From assembly GCF_001423695.1 (NCBI RefSeq), contig NZ_LMOZ01000001.1, positions 62,001 to 126,000 on the forward strand: 64,000 nucleotides of DNA, in the 5' to 3' direction. Numbering within the stretch: position 1 is the stretch's first letter; every line of letters starts with the position of its first letter. The notes under the pieces were generated by a model. It ran no database searches and was not told the DNA's origin. It saw only the letters and a program-made list of their open reading frames with translations. Shown piece by piece: positions 24,695 to 34,837 of the stretch. Origin of the DNA: Leifsonia sp. Leaf336 (GTDB lineage Bacteria; Actinomycetota; Actinomycetes; Actinomycetales; Microbacteriaceae). Made by a program: the position numbers and the translations under genes.

Positions 24695-25606
24695 GTGAAG
24701 GTCGCTCTGCAGTTCATCGCCATGGGACTGGTCTGGGGTGCCAGCTTCCTGTTCATGAAAGTCGCGCTCGAGGGTGTCTCGTTCGGGCAGGTGGCGTGGG
24801 CGCGTCTGGTGTTCGGCGCGGTGACGCTCGGCATCATCGTGCTCGCGACCCGCAGCCGGCTGCCACGACAACCGATCGTCTACCTCCACTTCGTGGTCGT
24901 CGCGGTCACGTACTGCGTGGTCCCGTTCCTGCTGTTCGCCTGGGCCGAGCAGTACGTGTCGTCGAGTCTGGCGAGCATCTACAACGCGGTCACCCCGATC
25001 ACCACGGCGATCCTCGCGACCGCTGCGTTCCGTGTCGAGAAGCTCAACCGCGACCAGGTGCTGGGGGTTCTCGTCGGGGTGGTCGGTGTCGTCGTGGTCG
25101 TCGGGCCGTGGTCGATCGCCGCGCTCTCCGGCAGCGTGTGGGGGCAGCTGGCCTGTCTCGGCGCCGTCACCTGCTACGGCTTCAGCTTCGGCTACATCCG
25201 GCGCTTCATCAGCCACAGGGACATCCCGGCGACCTCTGTCGCCTTCCTCAACATCGGAATCGCCGCGGCGATCATGCTGGTGCTCACACCGGTGGTCGCG
25301 CTGTCGCCGATCACTTTCAGCTGGCCTGTGCTGCTCAGCCTGCTGGCACTCGGCGCCCTCGGCACGGGGGTCGTCTACATCTGGAACATGAACGTGCTGC
25401 GCGCGTGGGGGCCGACCGCGACGTCCGGCGTGACTTACGTGACTCCGGTGGTCGGAGTCGCCCTCGGCATCCTGGTTCTCGGAGAGCACCTGAGCTGGAA
25501 TGAACCCGTCGGAGCGGTGATCGTGCTCGCGGGCATCCTGCTCACGCAGCAGCGCGTGCGCCTCTTCACGCGCCGGCAGGCCGAACTGGTCGGCAGCAGC
25601 AGCTGA
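24695..25606 (+). CDS. DMT-superfamily (EamA) transporter
   Basis: A 303-residue membrane protein with ten hydrophobic segments arranged as two EamA repeats; the first repeat carries G-L-V-W-G-A-S-F-L-F-M-K near the N-terminus and the second closes with V-T-P-V-V-G-V-A-L-G-I-L-V-L-G-E. Members export amino acids, nucleobases or metabolites; the substrate here is unknown. The GTG at 24695 is preceded 6 nt upstream by TAGCCT (24683-24688) with no ribosome site, fitting a leaderless message. It converges on purL. Confidence 0.9.
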   Translation: MKVALQFIAMGLVWGASFLFMKVALEGVSFGQVAWARLVFGAVTLGIIVLATRSRLPRQPIVYLHFVVVAVTYCVVPFLLFAWAEQYVSSSLASIYNAVTPITTAILATAAFRVEKLNRDQVLGVLVGVVGVVVVVGPWSIAALSGSVWGQLACLGAVTCYGFSFGYIRRFISHRDIPATSVAFLNIGIAAAIMLVLTPVVALSPITFSWPVLLSLLALGALGTGVVYIWNMNVLRAWGPTATSGVTYVTPVVGVALGILVLGEHLSWNEPVGAVIVLAGILLTQQRVRLFTRRQAELVGSSS

Positions 25607-25629
25607 GACGCTGCCTCTCGGGCTGCTGC

Positions 25630-27948
25630 TCAGGCGACCGTCGGGCCGAAGTGCTCCGGGAGGGTCGAGCGGTGCACGCCGTGGAGCTCCTCCAGGCCGA
25701 TCGTGAAGAGATCCTGCACCTCGAGGACCGGCTGCGTGCCGACCTCGGCGTCGGTCACGCCGATGCGGAGGAGCGGGACGCCGCGGCCTTCGCACAGTCC
25801 GCGGAACTTCACGTCGTCCTCCCGCGGAACCGAGACGATGACGCGTGCGGTCGACTCGCTGAAGAGGGCGGTCGCGGCGTCGACGCCGTCGCGCTCCTGC
25901 AGCTCACCCAGCCAGACGCGCGCGCCGACGCCGAACCGCATCACGCTTTCGGCCAGCGCCTGCGCGAGGCCTCCGTCGGCGAGGTCGTGGGCCGACGAGA
26001 TCAGGCCCTCCTGCGACGCGGCGTGCAGCGTCTCGGCCAGCGTGCGCTCGGCTGCCAGGTCGACCGCGGGGGGCCGGCCGCCCAGGTGGCCGTGCACCGT
26101 CCCGGCCCACGCCGAGCCGTCGAGCTCCTCACGTGTGATGCCGAGCAGGTAGACGTTCTCGCCTTCGTCTTGCCAGCCGGCGGGGATGCGACGGGCGACG
26201 TCGTCGATCACGCCGAGCACGCCGACGACGGGCGTCGGGAAGATCGGGGTGTCGCCGGTCTGGTTGTAGAACGAGACGTTGCCGCCGGTGACCGGGACCT
26301 CCAGCTCGAGGCAGGCGTCGGAGAGCCCCTCGACCGCCTGCGAGAACTGCCACATGACCTCGGGGTTCTCAGGGCTGCCGAAGTTGAGGCAGTCGGTGAC
26401 CGCGACGGGCACGGCGCCGGACGCGGCGACGTTGCGGTAGGCCTCCGCAAGGGCGAGCTTGGCGCCCTGCTTCGGATCGAGCTGGCAGTAGCGGCCGTTG
26501 GCGTCGGTCGCGATGGCGAAGCCCAGGCCGCTCTCCTCATCGACTCGGATCATGCCGGAGTCGTCGGGGAAGGAGAGCGCCGTGTTGCCGCCGACGAAGT
26601 AGTCGTACTGGTCGGTGATCCAGCTCTTGTCGGCCAGGTTGGCGCTTCCGAGGAGGGCGAGGACCTGCTCGCGCAGCTCGTCGCCGGAGGCCGGGCGGGC
26701 CAGCACGGACGCGGAGTCGGCCTGGAGGGCGTCGATCCACGCGGGGTAGGCAACGGGGCGCTCGTACACGGGGCCGTCGACAGCGACGGTGCGCGGGTCG
26801 ACGTTGACGATCTCCTCGCCCTGCCAGTTGATGACGAGGCGGCCGGTGTCGGTGACCTCGCCCAGCACGCTGGTCTCGACGTCCCACTTGGCGGTGACGG
26901 CGAGGAAGGCGTCGAGCAGCTCGGGCTTGACGACCGCCATCATGCGCTCCTGGCTCTCGGACATGAGGATCTCCTCCGCCGTGAGCGTGGGGTCGCGCAG
27001 CAGCACGCTGTCGAGCTCGATGAACATGCCGCCGTCGCCGTTGGAGGCGAGCTCGGAGGTGGCGCAGGAGATGCCGGCTGCGCCGAGGTCTTGGATGCCT
27101 TCGACGAGCTTGTCGCGGTAGAGCTCGAGGCAGCACTCGATGAGCACCTTCTCGGCGAACGGGTCGCCGACCTGCACGGCGGGGCGCTTGGTCGGGCCTC
27201 CGGCCGAGAAGGTGTCGGAGGCCAGGATGCTCGCGCCGCCGATGCCGTCGCCGCCGGTGCGGGCGCCGAACAGCACGACCTTGTTGCCGATGCCGGAGGC
27301 GTTGGCCAGGTGGAGGTCTTCGTGGCGCAGGACTCCGACCGAGAGGGCGTTGACGAGCGGGTTGCCCTGGTAGATCGGGTCGAAGTAGGTCTCGCCTCCG
27401 ATGTTCGGCAGGCCGAGGCAGTTGCCGTAGAAGGAGATGCCCGAGACGACGCCGTGCACCACGCGGGCGGTGTCCGCCTGGTCGATCGCGCCGAAGCGCA
27501 GCTGGTCCATGACCGCGACCGGGCGCGCGCCCATCGAGATGATGTCTCGCACGATGCCGCCGACGCCGGTGGCCGCGCCCTGGAACGGCTCGATGTACGA
27601 CGGGTGGTTGTGCGACTCCACTTTGAATGTGACGGCCCAGCCCTCGCCGACGTCGACGACGCCCGCGTTCTCGCCCATGCCGACCATGAGGTTCTTCTTC
27701 ATCGCAGGCGAGACCTTCTGGCCGAACTGGCGGAGGTAGATCTTCGACGACTTGTAGGAGCAGTGCTCCGACCACATGACGGAGTACATCGCCAGCTCGC
27801 CCGAGGTGGGGCGGCGGCCCAGGATCTCGCGGATGCGCGCGTACTCGTCGCTCTTGAGGCCGAGCGCCGCATACGGCTGCTCCTTCTCCGGCGTCGCGGC
27901 GGCGTTCGCGACAGTGTCGACGACGTGCTGGATTGAGGTGTCGGTCAC
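25630..27948 (-). CDS. purL: Phosphoribosylformylglycinamidine synthase subunit PurL
   Basis: A 772-residue small-type PurL, the synthetase subunit that converts FGAR to FGAM with ATP and ammonia from PurQ. It lacks the N-terminal PurS-like and C-terminal glutaminase domains of large PurL, consistent with separate purS and purQ genes at 33.8-34.7 kb. Landmarks: [10 protein letters not shown] near the N-terminus, the E-S-H-N-H-P-S substrate loop and G-V-G-G-I-V-R-D. The GTG at 27946-27948 gives the standard N-terminus; the frame is open far upstream but unrelated. Single gene, not linked to purSQ. Confidence 0.98.
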   Translation of the reverse strand: MTDTSIQHVVDTVANAAATPEKEQPYAALGLKSDEYARIREILGRRPTSGELAMYSVMWSEHCSYKSSKIYLRQFGQKVSPAMKKNLMVGMGENAGVVDVGEGWAVTFKVESHNHPSYIEPFQGAATGVGGIVRDIISMGARPVAVMDQLRFGAIDQADTARVVHGVVSGISFYGNCLGLPNIGGETYFDPIYQGNPLVNALSVGVLRHEDLHLANASGIGNKVVLFGARTGGDGIGGASILASDTFSAGGPTKRPAVQVGDPFAEKVLIECCLELYRDKLVEGIQDLGAAGISCATSELASNGDGGMFIELDSVLLRDPTLTAEEILMSESQERMMAVVKPELLDAFLAVTAKWDVETSVLGEVTDTGRLVINWQGEEIVNVDPRTVAVDGPVYERPVAYPAWIDALQADSASVLARPASGDELREQVLALLGSANLADKSWITDQYDYFVGGNTALSFPDDSGMIRVDEESGLGFAIATDANGRYCQLDPKQGAKLALAEAYRNVAASGAVPVAVTDCLNFGSPENPEVMWQFSQAVEGLSDACLELEVPVTGGNVSFYNQTGDTPIFPTPVVGVLGVIDDVARRIPAGWQDEGENVYLLGITREELDGSAWAGTVHGHLGGRPPAVDLAAERTLAETLHAASQEGLISSAHDLADGGLAQALAESVMRFGVGARVWLGELQERDGVDAATALFSESTARVIVSVPREDDVKFRGLCEGRGVPLLRIGVTDAEVGTQPVLEVQDLFTIGLEELHGVHRSTLPEHFGPTVA

Positions 27949-28119
27949 GCGGGCACTCCAGGCTGCTGGGCGGTGGCGGGGATGGGTCAAGTCTACCGGC
28001 GCGCGGCGGCATCCCGTCCCGGGCTCCGAGCCGCTCGGCCGGCCCGGGGCGAGGTGGCGCGTGGCAGGATGTGGGCAGGCGCTCCGCGCGCCTCCCGGAG
28101 CCGGATGGAGGGCCGCCCG

Positions 28120-28497
28120 ATGCAGATCCCACGACCGTCGCAGGAGACGATGGAGCTGTTCCGCTCGGTGGTGCCCGAGGCGCCGGGCGTGGAGGTCAAG
28201 CCGATGTTCGCCAACCTCGGGGCGTTCGTGAACGGCAACATGTTCGCCGGGCTGTTCGGTGAGAGTGTCGGGGTCCGTTTGCCCGACGAGGCGGTGCGCG
28301 AGCAGCTGCTCGCGATCGACGGAACGGGACCCTACGGGCCGGCCGAGCGGCCGATGGGCGGTTACGTCGCCCTCCCCGACTCCTGGCGCGACGAACCGGA
28401 TCGTCTGCGCGAGTGGATCGGCGTCGCGCTCGAGGAGGTCGGGGCGATGCCGCCGAAGGTGAAGAAGCCGCGGGCGCCGCGCGCGAGCGCACGTTAG
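28120..28497 (+). CDS. TfoX N-terminal domain protein
   Basis: A 125-residue TfoX-N-like protein. It has the hallmark [22 protein letters not shown] sequence and a basic C-terminal tail (K-V-K-K-P-R-A-P-R). In Gammaproteobacteria the domain belongs to competence regulators, but in Actinobacteria stand-alone copies have no established role. The ATG at 28120 follows GGAGGG at 7 nt; an ATG five codons upstream is less likely. The following cyclase gene starts 3 nt after the stop. Confidence 0.8.
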   Translation: MQIPRPSQETMELFRSVVPEAPGVEVKPMFANLGAFVNGNMFAGLFGESVGVRLPDEAVREQLLAIDGTGPYGPAERPMGGYVALPDSWRDEPDRLREWIGVALEEVGAMPPKVKKPRAPRASAR

Positions 28498-28500
28498 CCG

Positions 28501-29169
28501 ATGCGCCTCACTTCGTTCGTCGACCTGACGCATCCGCTCGGCGATGAGACGGACGTCTATCCGGGCGACCCGGAGGTGCGGCTCGAGCCGCACGCGACGA
28601 TCGCGGCCGACGGCTTCAACCTCCTCGCGGTGCAGCTGGGCTCGCAGTCGGGCACGCACGTCGATGCGCCGTTCCATTTCGCGGCGGACGGTGCCCGTGT
28701 CGACGAACTGCCGCTCGCGCTCTTCTCCGGGCCGGCCGTGATCGTCGACGTGAGCGGCCTCGGGCCGCACGGGAGGATCGGGCGGCGGCAGCTCGATCCG
28801 CTGGAGGACCGTCTGCACGAGGGCGTCGTGCTGCTGTTCCGCACAGGGTGGAGCGCCCACTACGGCACCGAGCGGTACTACGCGCATCCCTTTCTCGACG
28901 CGGACGCGTGTTCCGGGGCGCTCGACTGCGGCGTGCGGACGTTCGGTCTCGACGCCCCGAGCATCGACGAGACTCCGATCGAGGAGGGCTCGGGCAAGGA
29001 TTATCCGTGCCACCGGCTCATCGCGGCAGCAGGCGGGGTGATCTGCGAGAACCTGACGCGGCTGGAGGACGTGACCTTCGCCGACCCGTTCGTCTCGCTC
29101 TTCCCGATCCCGCTCAGCGGGGCCGACGGGGCGCCGGTGCGGGCGGTGGCGTTCCGTCTGGAGGCGTGA
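28501..29169 (+). CDS. Cyclase-family metal hydrolase (KynB-like)
   Basis: A 222-residue member of the cyclase/kynurenine formamidase family. The metal motif appears as [10 protein letters not shown] (HxDxPxHF) near residues 51-60, with the later [16 protein letters not shown] supplying the second His and Glu. True KynB enzymes open N-formylkynurenine; others cleave isatin or cyclic amides. It starts 3 nt after the TfoX-N gene. Because a kynureninase/tryptophan-dioxygenase operon lies 7-10 kb away without an obvious kynB, this gene is a candidate for the missing formamidase, but it is not linked to that operon. Confidence 0.82.
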   Translation: MRLTSFVDLTHPLGDETDVYPGDPEVRLEPHATIAADGFNLLAVQLGSQSGTHVDAPFHFAADGARVDELPLALFSGPAVIVDVSGLGPHGRIGRRQLDPLEDRLHEGVVLLFRTGWSAHYGTERYYAHPFLDADACSGALDCGVRTFGLDAPSIDETPIEEGSGKDYPCHRLIAAAGGVICENLTRLEDVTFADPFVSLFPIPLSGADGAPVRAVAFRLEA

Positions 29170-29184
29170 CCTCCCGAGCCGGCA

Positions 29185-29646
29185 TCACCAATCGGAGCCG
29201 TAGCTGTCGGTGATGACCCCCGGTCGCATCGAGGTGCCGGGTGCCGAGTGGCCGGTGGTCGTCGAACCGGACGTCGTCGAACCGGACGTCTGACTCGGCG
29301 GCGTCGTCGTCGCAACGACGCCGCTGTTCGAGAAGGCGGCGGCGCCGACCACCAGCGCCCCGATGAGCGCGAAAGCGGCGAGCAACGCGGCCGCTAAGCC
29401 GAGCTCCCCATGCAGGAAGCGCCGCACCGACCCCACGGCGGAGGGCGGAGTGGACGGCTGCGATTCGCCGGCCACCAGGTCGGCGACGAGCACGTCGAGC
29501 TCGCTGGTGGAGAGGAGCGAAAACGCCTCGAGGTCGACCTCGCCGCGGTCGTCGAGCGGGGTGCCGGCGACGAGCTGGGTGTAGCGCTGTGCTCCCTCGC
29601 GGTCGGCGCGGCTGATGCGAGCCTTCACCCGGTTGCCGTGGTTCAC
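29185..29646 (-). CDS. Single-pass membrane protein of unknown function
   Basis: A 153-residue protein that I do not recognise. Residues 1-80 are hydrophilic and helical, one membrane segment spans about 83-110 (L-A-A-A-L-L-A-A-F-A-L-I-G-A-L-V-V-G), and the outside tail is Ser/Thr/Gly-rich with a repeated S-G-S-T-T unit. The shape resembles small anti-sigma-factor-like or envelope-anchored proteins, but there is no zinc motif or sigma gene nearby. GTG start at 29644-29646. It is transcribed in the same direction as ilvD, 55 nt downstream of it. Confidence 0.6.
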   Translation of the reverse strand: MNHGNRVKARISRADREGAQRYTQLVAGTPLDDRGEVDLEAFSLLSTSELDVLVADLVAGESQPSTPPSAVGSVRRFLHGELGLAAALLAAFALIGALVVGAAAFSNSGVVATTTPPSQTSGSTTSGSTTTGHSAPGTSMRPGVITDSYGSDW

Positions 29647-29700
29647 ATCACCAGTGTGAGCGGCCGGAGCCGGTCACGCAACGTGCCGTTCGCCGCGGGG

Positions 29701-31566
29701 TCAGGCGGCCGGGATCGGCGTGCGGGTGAGCTGGTCGACGTCGCGGGCGGCGCCCTGGTCGGCCGAGAGGGCCATGGCCGCGTAGGCGCGCAGCGCCGCC
29801 GACAGGGGGCGGTCGCGTTCGAGCGGGCGGTAGCCGCGCCCGGCCTCCAGCGCCTCGCGGCGCGCGTCGAGCACCGCATCGGGCACGTCGAGGCGGAGGG
29901 CGCGGGTGTGCACGTCGATGCTGATCGTGTCGCCGTCCTCGACGAGCGCGATCAGTCCTCCGGCCGCCGCCTCGGGCGACACGTGGCCGATCGACAGGCC
30001 CGAGGTTCCTCCGGAGAAGCGGCCGTCGGTGATCAACGCGCACTTCGCGCCGAGCCCGCGGCCCTTGAGGAACGACGTCGGATAGAGCATCTCCTGCATG
30101 CCGGGGCCGCCGCGGGGGCCCTCGTAGCGGATGACGACCACGTCGCCCTCCTTCACTCGCTTGCCGAGGATGGCCTCGACCGCGGCCTCCTGCGAGTCCA
30201 CGACCACCGCGGGGCCGGTGAAGGTGAGGATGCTCTCGTCCACGCCTGCCGTCTTGACCACGGCGCCGTCGGGCGCGAGGTTGCCGCGGAGGATCGCGAG
30301 GCCGCCGTCTTTCGAGTACGCGTGCGCGACGTCGCGGATCACGCCCGTCTCGGCGTCGAGGTCGAGCTCGTGCCACCGCTCCGACTGCGAGAACGCGGTC
30401 GACGACCGGACGCCTCCCGGAGCCGCGTGGAACAGCTCGATCGCCTCCTGCGTAGCGGAGCCGCCCCGGATGTCCCAGTCGGCGAGCCACCCCGCCAGCG
30501 TGGACGCGTGCACGGTGTGCACCCCGCGGTCGAGGAGGCCGGCCCGGTCGAGTTCGCCGAGGAGGGCGGGGACGCCGCCCGCGCGGTGCACGTCCTCCAC
30601 CAGCGCGGCGCCGTTGGGGGCGACCTTCGAGAGGCAGGGGACCCGGCGCGACAGCGCGTCGATGTCGGACAGATCGTAGTCGACGCCGCCTTCGCGCGCC
30701 GCGGCGAGCAGGTGGAGGATCGTGTTGGTGGAGCCGCCCATGGCGATGTCGAGCGCCATGGCGTTGCCGAAGGCGGCGCTCGTCGCGATCGAACGGGGGA
30801 GTACCGACTCGTCGTCCTGGTCGTAGTACCGGTGCGCCAGCTCGACGGCGGTCGCCCCGGCCTTCTCGTACAGCGCCTTGCGGGCGGTGTGAGTGGCGAG
30901 CGTCGAGCCGTTGCCGGGGAGGGCCAGGCCGAGCGCCTCGGTGAGGAAGTTCATCGAGTTGGCGGTGAACATCCCTGAGCACGACCCGCAGGTCGGGCAG
31001 GCGTTCTCCTCGATGCGGAGGAGGTCGGCCTCCGACACGGCGTCGTTCGCGGAGTCGGCGATCGCCGAGATGAGGTCGAGCTTGCGGACGGTGCCGTCGA
31101 CGAGGACGGCGCGGCCGCCCTCCATCGGGCCGCCCGAGACGAAGACGGTCGGGATGTTGAGGCGCAGCGCGGCGAGCAGCATCCCCGGCGTGATCTTGTC
31201 GCAGTTGGAGACGCACACCAGTGCGTCGGCGCAGTGAGCGTTCACCATGTATTCGACCGAGTCGGCGATCAGCTCGCGCGACGGCAGCGAGTAGAGCATG
31301 CCGCCGTGGCCCATCGCGATGCCGTCGTCGACCGCGATCGTGTTGAACTCGCGCGGGATGCCGCCCGCGGCCTGAACGGCCTGCGAGACGATGCGGCCGA
31401 CCGGCTGCAGGTGGGTGTGGCCCGGCACGAACTCGGTGAAGCTGTTGGCGACGGCAATGATCGGCTTGCCGAAATCTTCGCGGGCGACGCCGGCGGCGCG
31501 CAGCAGTGCGCGGGCGCCGGCCATGTTGCGGCCGTGGGTGACAGTGCGGGAACGGAGAGCGGGCAT
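29701..31566 (-). CDS. ilvD: Dihydroxy-acid dehydratase
   Basis: A 621-residue enzyme that dehydrates 2,3-dihydroxy-isovalerate or -methylvalerate in valine and isoleucine synthesis. The iron-sulfur cysteines are seen at 122 (S-N-C-D-K) and in [14 protein letters not shown] (190, 193, 196), and the C-terminal [16 protein letters not shown] segment is the conserved active-site loop. The length fits the long, E. coli-type form. It is not next to other ilv genes. It is divergent from the MmyB-type regulator with a 16-bp palindrome between them. Confidence 0.98.
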   Translation of the reverse strand: MPALRSRTVTHGRNMAGARALLRAAGVAREDFGKPIIAVANSFTEFVPGHTHLQPVGRIVSQAVQAAGGIPREFNTIAVDDGIAMGHGGMLYSLPSRELIADSVEYMVNAHCADALVCVSNCDKITPGMLLAALRLNIPTVFVSGGPMEGGRAVLVDGTVRKLDLISAIADSANDAVSEADLLRIEENACPTCGSCSGMFTANSMNFLTEALGLALPGNGSTLATHTARKALYEKAGATAVELAHRYYDQDDESVLPRSIATSAAFGNAMALDIAMGGSTNTILHLLAAAREGGVDYDLSDIDALSRRVPCLSKVAPNGAALVEDVHRAGGVPALLGELDRAGLLDRGVHTVHASTLAGWLADWDIRGGSATQEAIELFHAAPGGVRSSTAFSQSERWHELDLDAETGVIRDVAHAYSKDGGLAILRGNLAPDGAVVKTAGVDESILTFTGPAVVVDSQEAAVEAILGKRVKEGDVVVIRYEGPRGGPGMQEMLYPTSFLKGRGLGAKCALITDGRFSGGTSGLSIGHVSPEAAAGGLIALVEDGDTISIDVHTRALRLDVPDAVLDARREALEAGRGYRPLERDRPLSAALRAYAAMALSADQGAARDVDQLTRTPIPAA

Positions 31567-31608
31567 GCTCTCATGCTGCGGGCGCCCGGGTGTTGCAGGA
31601 AGACGGCG

Positions 31609-31636
31609 TCACTACTAGTAGTGAGAGCACTAGTAT
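31609..31636. promoter_or_regulatory. Palindromic operator between ilvD and the MmyB-type regulator
   Basis: TCACTACTAGTAGTGA (31609-31624) is a perfect 16-bp palindrome; a second ACTAGT core follows at 31629-31634, 15 bp further on. The plus-strand -10-like TAGTAT (31631-31636) ends 6 nt before the GTG of the regulator at 31643, so the site overlaps a leaderless promoter. Autoregulation by the XRE-type protein is the simplest reading; the palindrome centre is 50 bp upstream of ilvD. Confidence 0.7.
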
Positions 31637-31642
31637 CGACGC

Positions 31643-32434
31643 GTGGATGCCGACGGAGCGCGCGCGGAGCTGGGTCGCTTTCTGCGCAGCCGTCGCGAGC
31701 AGGCGGCGCGCGCGGATTACGGCCTCCCGCCGGTCGGCCGGTCTCGCGACCGCGGCCTCCGCCGCGAGGAGGTCGCCTACCTCTCCGGCGTCAGCGTCAC
31801 CTGGTACACGTGGCTGGAGCAGGGCCGGCCGATCAACCCGTCGCGATCCGTGCTCGACGCGGTCGCGCGCACGCTGCGGCTGTCGGCCCCCGAGCACGAG
31901 TACCTCCTCTCGCTCGCCGGCTTCGGCCTCCCGGCGCCCGGCGGCACCAGACCGGTGGAGGACGCACCGGCGCACGTGCAGCGCCTCCTCGACGCGCTCG
32001 GGGACAACCCGGCGTTCGCGCTGGCGCCCGACTGGGGGATCGCCGGCTGGAACGACGCGTACACGCGGCTCTACCCGAACGTCGCGCGGGTTCCGCGCGA
32101 GGACCGCAACCTCCTCTGGCTCGTCTACACCGACCCGGCCGTTCGCGAGCTGTTGCCCGACTGGGAGGAGACCAGCGCGCGGTTCCTGGCGGAGTTCCGG
32201 GCCGAGACCGGCACACGTGCGGGCGATCCGGCGGTGCGCGCGCTCGTCGAGCGGCTGCGGGAGGCGAGCCCCGAGTTCCGGGAGGCGTGGGACCGCTACG
32301 ACATCCAGGGCTTCACCTCGCGCGAGCGCCGCTTCCGTCATCCGCGCGACGGCGATGTTCGGCTCGAGCACCACCAGCTCGCCCCGACGGACCATCCGGA
32401 CCTGCGCGTGGTGGTGTACACGGCGCTCGGGTGA
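31643..32434 (+). CDS. XRE-family regulator with MmyB-like ligand domain
   Basis: A 263-residue regulator. An XRE helix-turn-helix covers about residues 5-80 (L-R-R-E-E-V-A-Y-L-S-G-V-S-V-T-W-Y-T-W-L-E-Q-G-R), then an MmyB-like PAS-type domain with G-W-N-D-A-Y-T-R-L-Y-P and N-L-L-W-L-V-Y-T-D-P. Related actinobacterial proteins bind fatty-acid-like ligands and control nearby redox or transport genes. The GTG start is directly downstream of a TAGTAT -10, with no ribosome site. The next gene, ltrA-like, starts 13 nt after its stop and is a plausible target. Confidence 0.9.
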   Translation: MDADGARAELGRFLRSRREQAARADYGLPPVGRSRDRGLRREEVAYLSGVSVTWYTWLEQGRPINPSRSVLDAVARTLRLSAPEHEYLLSLAGFGLPAPGGTRPVEDAPAHVQRLLDALGDNPAFALAPDWGIAGWNDAYTRLYPNVARVPREDRNLLWLVYTDPAVRELLPDWEETSARFLAEFRAETGTRAGDPAVRALVERLREASPEFREAWDRYDIQGFTSRERRFRHPRDGDVRLEHHQLAPTDHPDLRVVVYTALG

Positions 32435-32447
32435 GCAGAATGGGCGT

Positions 32448-33797
32448 GTGTCCGAGAGCACATCGCCGAGCACGCCGCCGACCTCACCGCCGAGCGCCGG
32501 AGCCGGGTTCAACCATCGTCTGATGCGGATGACCGGCCGCGACCCCGGAGAGGCGCATCGTGCCGCGACGCCGCTGGAGCTGCTGTTCGACCTCACGTTC
32601 GTCGTCGCGTTCGGCCAGGCCGGCGACCAGCTCGCTCACCTGCTCGCTGTCGGGGAGGTCGCGGCCGGGATCGCCGCGTTCGTTTTCGCCATGTTCGCGA
32701 TCTGCTGGGCCTGGATCAACTTCTCCTGGTTCGCGTCCGCGTACGACACCGACGATTGGTTCTATCGCGTCACCACGATGGTGCAGATGGTCGGCGTGGT
32801 CGTGCTCGCGCTCGGGCTGCCGCAGCTCTTCGCCTCGGTCGAGCACGGAGGGAGCTTCCTGATCGGCGGCCTGGTCGCGGGCTACGTCGTGATGCGGATC
32901 GCCATGGTCGCGCAGTGGCTCCGCGCGGCGGTGCAGGACCAGGTGCGACGAAGGGTGGCGCTGACCTACGCCTGTTTCGTCACTGCGGCCCAGATCGGCT
33001 GGGTCGTGCTCGTGATCGCGGCGCCCGACTTCATCACCGTGCTCATCGTCGCGGTGCTGCTCTACCTTCTCGAGCTCGGGGGCCCGGCCTTCGCGGAGAC
33101 CCGGCTCGGCGGCACGCCCTGGAACGCCGCGCACATCGCGGAGCGCTACGGCCTCCTGACGATCATCGCCCTCGGCGAGGTGCTCTTCGGCACGGTCACG
33201 TCGGTGTCGGCGCTCGTGGCCGAGCAGGGGTGGAGCGTGGAGGCCGCGCTGGTTGCGGTGGCGGGGGTCGGGCTCACGTTCGGCCTGTGGTGGACGTACT
33301 TCATCATCCCCTCGTCCGCGATCCTGCGCCGGTACCGCGGGCGCGCGGTGGTGTGGGGATACAGTCACGTGCTGCTGTTCGCCTCCATCGCCGCGACGGG
33401 CGCAGGACTGCACGTGGTCGCGTATCTGATCGAGGGTCAGGCCGAGATCGGGGTGACGGGCGCAATCGTGAGCGTCGCGGTGCCGGTGCTGCTGTTCTCG
33501 GTCGTGCTGTTCCTGCTCTACACCTACCTCGTGCACGAGGGCGACTCGTTCCACGTCGGGCTGTTCGCGGGCACGGTGGCGACGCTGGTCGCGGCGGTCT
33601 GGCTGGCGGCGGCGGGAGGCTCGCTCGGGGTCAGCCTCATGCTGGTGACGTTGTCGCCCGCGGTCGTCGTGGTGGGCTACGAGACGGTCGGGTACCGCCA
33701 CCAGGCGGATGTGCTCGCGCGCCAGCTGGCGTCGGCCGACGGGGACTCCGCCGGCCGGGGTCGTGCTGCTAGGCCTCGACCAGGGCCGAACGGATGA
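32448..33797 (+). CDS. Low-temperature-requirement A (LtrA) family membrane protein
   Basis: A 449-residue polytopic protein of the LtrA family, named after a Listeria gene needed for growth in the cold; the biochemical function is unknown. The family signature is the N-terminal [16 protein letters not shown], followed by about 11-12 hydrophobic segments and the conserved [14 protein letters not shown]. The GTG at 32448 follows the XRE-type gene by 13 nt. The last 29 bp overlap the converging purQ gene, so the charged C-terminal tail codes on top of the purQ 3' end. Confidence 0.88.
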   Translation: MSESTSPSTPPTSPPSAGAGFNHRLMRMTGRDPGEAHRAATPLELLFDLTFVVAFGQAGDQLAHLLAVGEVAAGIAAFVFAMFAICWAWINFSWFASAYDTDDWFYRVTTMVQMVGVVVLALGLPQLFASVEHGGSFLIGGLVAGYVVMRIAMVAQWLRAAVQDQVRRRVALTYACFVTAAQIGWVVLVIAAPDFITVLIVAVLLYLLELGGPAFAETRLGGTPWNAAHIAERYGLLTIIALGEVLFGTVTSVSALVAEQGWSVEAALVAVAGVGLTFGLWWTYFIIPSSAILRRYRGRAVVWGYSHVLLFASIAATGAGLHVVAYLIEGQAEIGVTGAIVSVAVPVLLFSVVLFLLYTYLVHEGDSFHVGLFAGTVATLVAAVWLAAAGGSLGVSLMLVTLSPAVVVVGYETVGYRHQADVLARQLASADGDSAGRGRAARPRPGPNG

Positions 33798-34467
33798 CCG
33801 AGGTGAAGAACGTGAGTCCGTCGGTGCCGGAGCGCATCGCGGCCGCGGTGTCGGGGCCGAAGCCCGGCTCGACCGCGTGCTCGGGGTGCGGCATCAGGCC
33901 GACGACGTTGCCGCGCTCATTGCGAACGCCGGCGATGTCGTCGAGCGAACCGTTCGGGTTGACGCCGGTGTAGCGGAACACCACGAGGCCCTCGCCCTCG
34001 AGCCGCTTCAGCTCCTCGGCGGACGCGATGAAGCCGCCCTCGCCGTTCTTGAGCGGAATGACGATCTCCTGGCCCTGCTCGAAGCCGCTCGTCCACGGGG
34101 TGCTGGTGTTCTCCACCACGAGGTGCTGGTCGCGGCGGATGAAGTTGCCGTGGTCGTTGCGGATCAGGCCGCCGGCGACGAGGTGCGCCTCCGCCAGCAT
34201 CTGGAAGCCGTTGCAGATGCCGAGCACCGGCATCCCGCGGCCGGCGGCGTCAACGACCTCGGTCATGATCGGCGAGAGGCTCGCGATGGCGCCGCAGCGC
34301 AGGTAGTCGCCGTAGCTGAACCCGCCCGGCAGCACGAGGGCGTCGACGCCCTGGAGGTCGTGGTCGCCGTGCCAGAGCGCGACAGGCTCCGCGCCGGCGA
34401 GCCGCACGGCGCGCAGTGCGTCGCGGTCGTCGAGCGAGCCGGGGAACGTGATGACGCCGATGCGCAT
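33769..34467 (-). CDS. purQ: Phosphoribosylformylglycinamidine synthase glutaminase subunit PurQ
   Basis: A 232-residue class I glutamine amidotransferase. The nucleophile lies in V-L-G-I-C-N-G-F-Q and the catalytic His-Glu in M-P-H-P-E; the N-terminal [13 protein letters not shown] is typical of PurQ. It supplies ammonia to PurL, which is encoded about 6 kb away at 25.6-27.9 kb. Its ATG at 34465-34467 shares one base with the purS stop, so purS and purQ are translationally coupled. Confidence 0.98.
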   Translation of the reverse strand: MRIGVITFPGSLDDRDALRAVRLAGAEPVALWHGDHDLQGVDALVLPGGFSYGDYLRCGAIASLSPIMTEVVDAAGRGMPVLGICNGFQMLAEAHLVAGGLIRNDHGNFIRRDQHLVVENTSTPWTSGFEQGQEIVIPLKNGEGGFIASAEELKRLEGEGLVVFRYTGVNPNGSLDDIAGVRNERGNVVGLMPHPEHAVEPGFGPDTAAAMRSGTDGLTFFTSVIRSALVEA

Positions 34468-34724
34468 CAGGCGTCGCCCTCCGGGTAGTGGATGCCCACG
34501 ACGTCTTCGATCACGGAGTTGGAGAGGATCTCGTTCGCGATCTCCTCGACGGCGGCCTTGGTCGCGTCGTCGATCGGGCCGTCGACGCTCAACTCGAAGC
34601 GCTTGCCGACCCGGACGGCCGAGAATTGGCCCTTGCCGATGCGGGCCAGGGCGCCGGCGACGGCCTTGCCCTGCGGGTCGAGCAGTTCTGCCTTGGGCAT
34701 GACTTCAACAACGATCGTCGACAA
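34467..34724 (-). CDS. purS: Phosphoribosylformylglycinamidine synthase subunit PurS
   Basis: An 85-residue PurS, the small subunit holding PurL and PurQ together. The sequence shows [20 protein letters not shown], then V-R-V-G-K-R-F-E-L and the C-terminal S-N-S-V-I-E-D-V. I chose the TTG at 34722-34724, which has GGAG 7 nt upstream and gives the usual family length; a GTG six codons further upstream overlaps that ribosome site. The rare TTG start may keep PurS in balance with PurQ. Confidence 0.93.
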   Translation of the reverse strand: MSTIVVEVMPKAELLDPQGKAVAGALARIGKGQFSAVRVGKRFELSVDGPIDDATKAAVEEIANEILSNSVIEDVVGIHYPEGDA

Positions 34725-34837
34725 GGGTGATCTCCGCTCCACTCGCGCATCCGGGGCCAGCAGCGATTCTACCGTGGCGGCGCGACCCTCCGAGCACGCG
34801 CGAATTCACCCGGGAGGGCGTCGGACGCGCAGAGAAT

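Noticed and set aside
25651-27936. Very long plus-strand open frame opposite purL
   Set aside because: Asp/Val/Arg/Gly-rich shadow of the purL codons with no recognisable motif or ribosome site.
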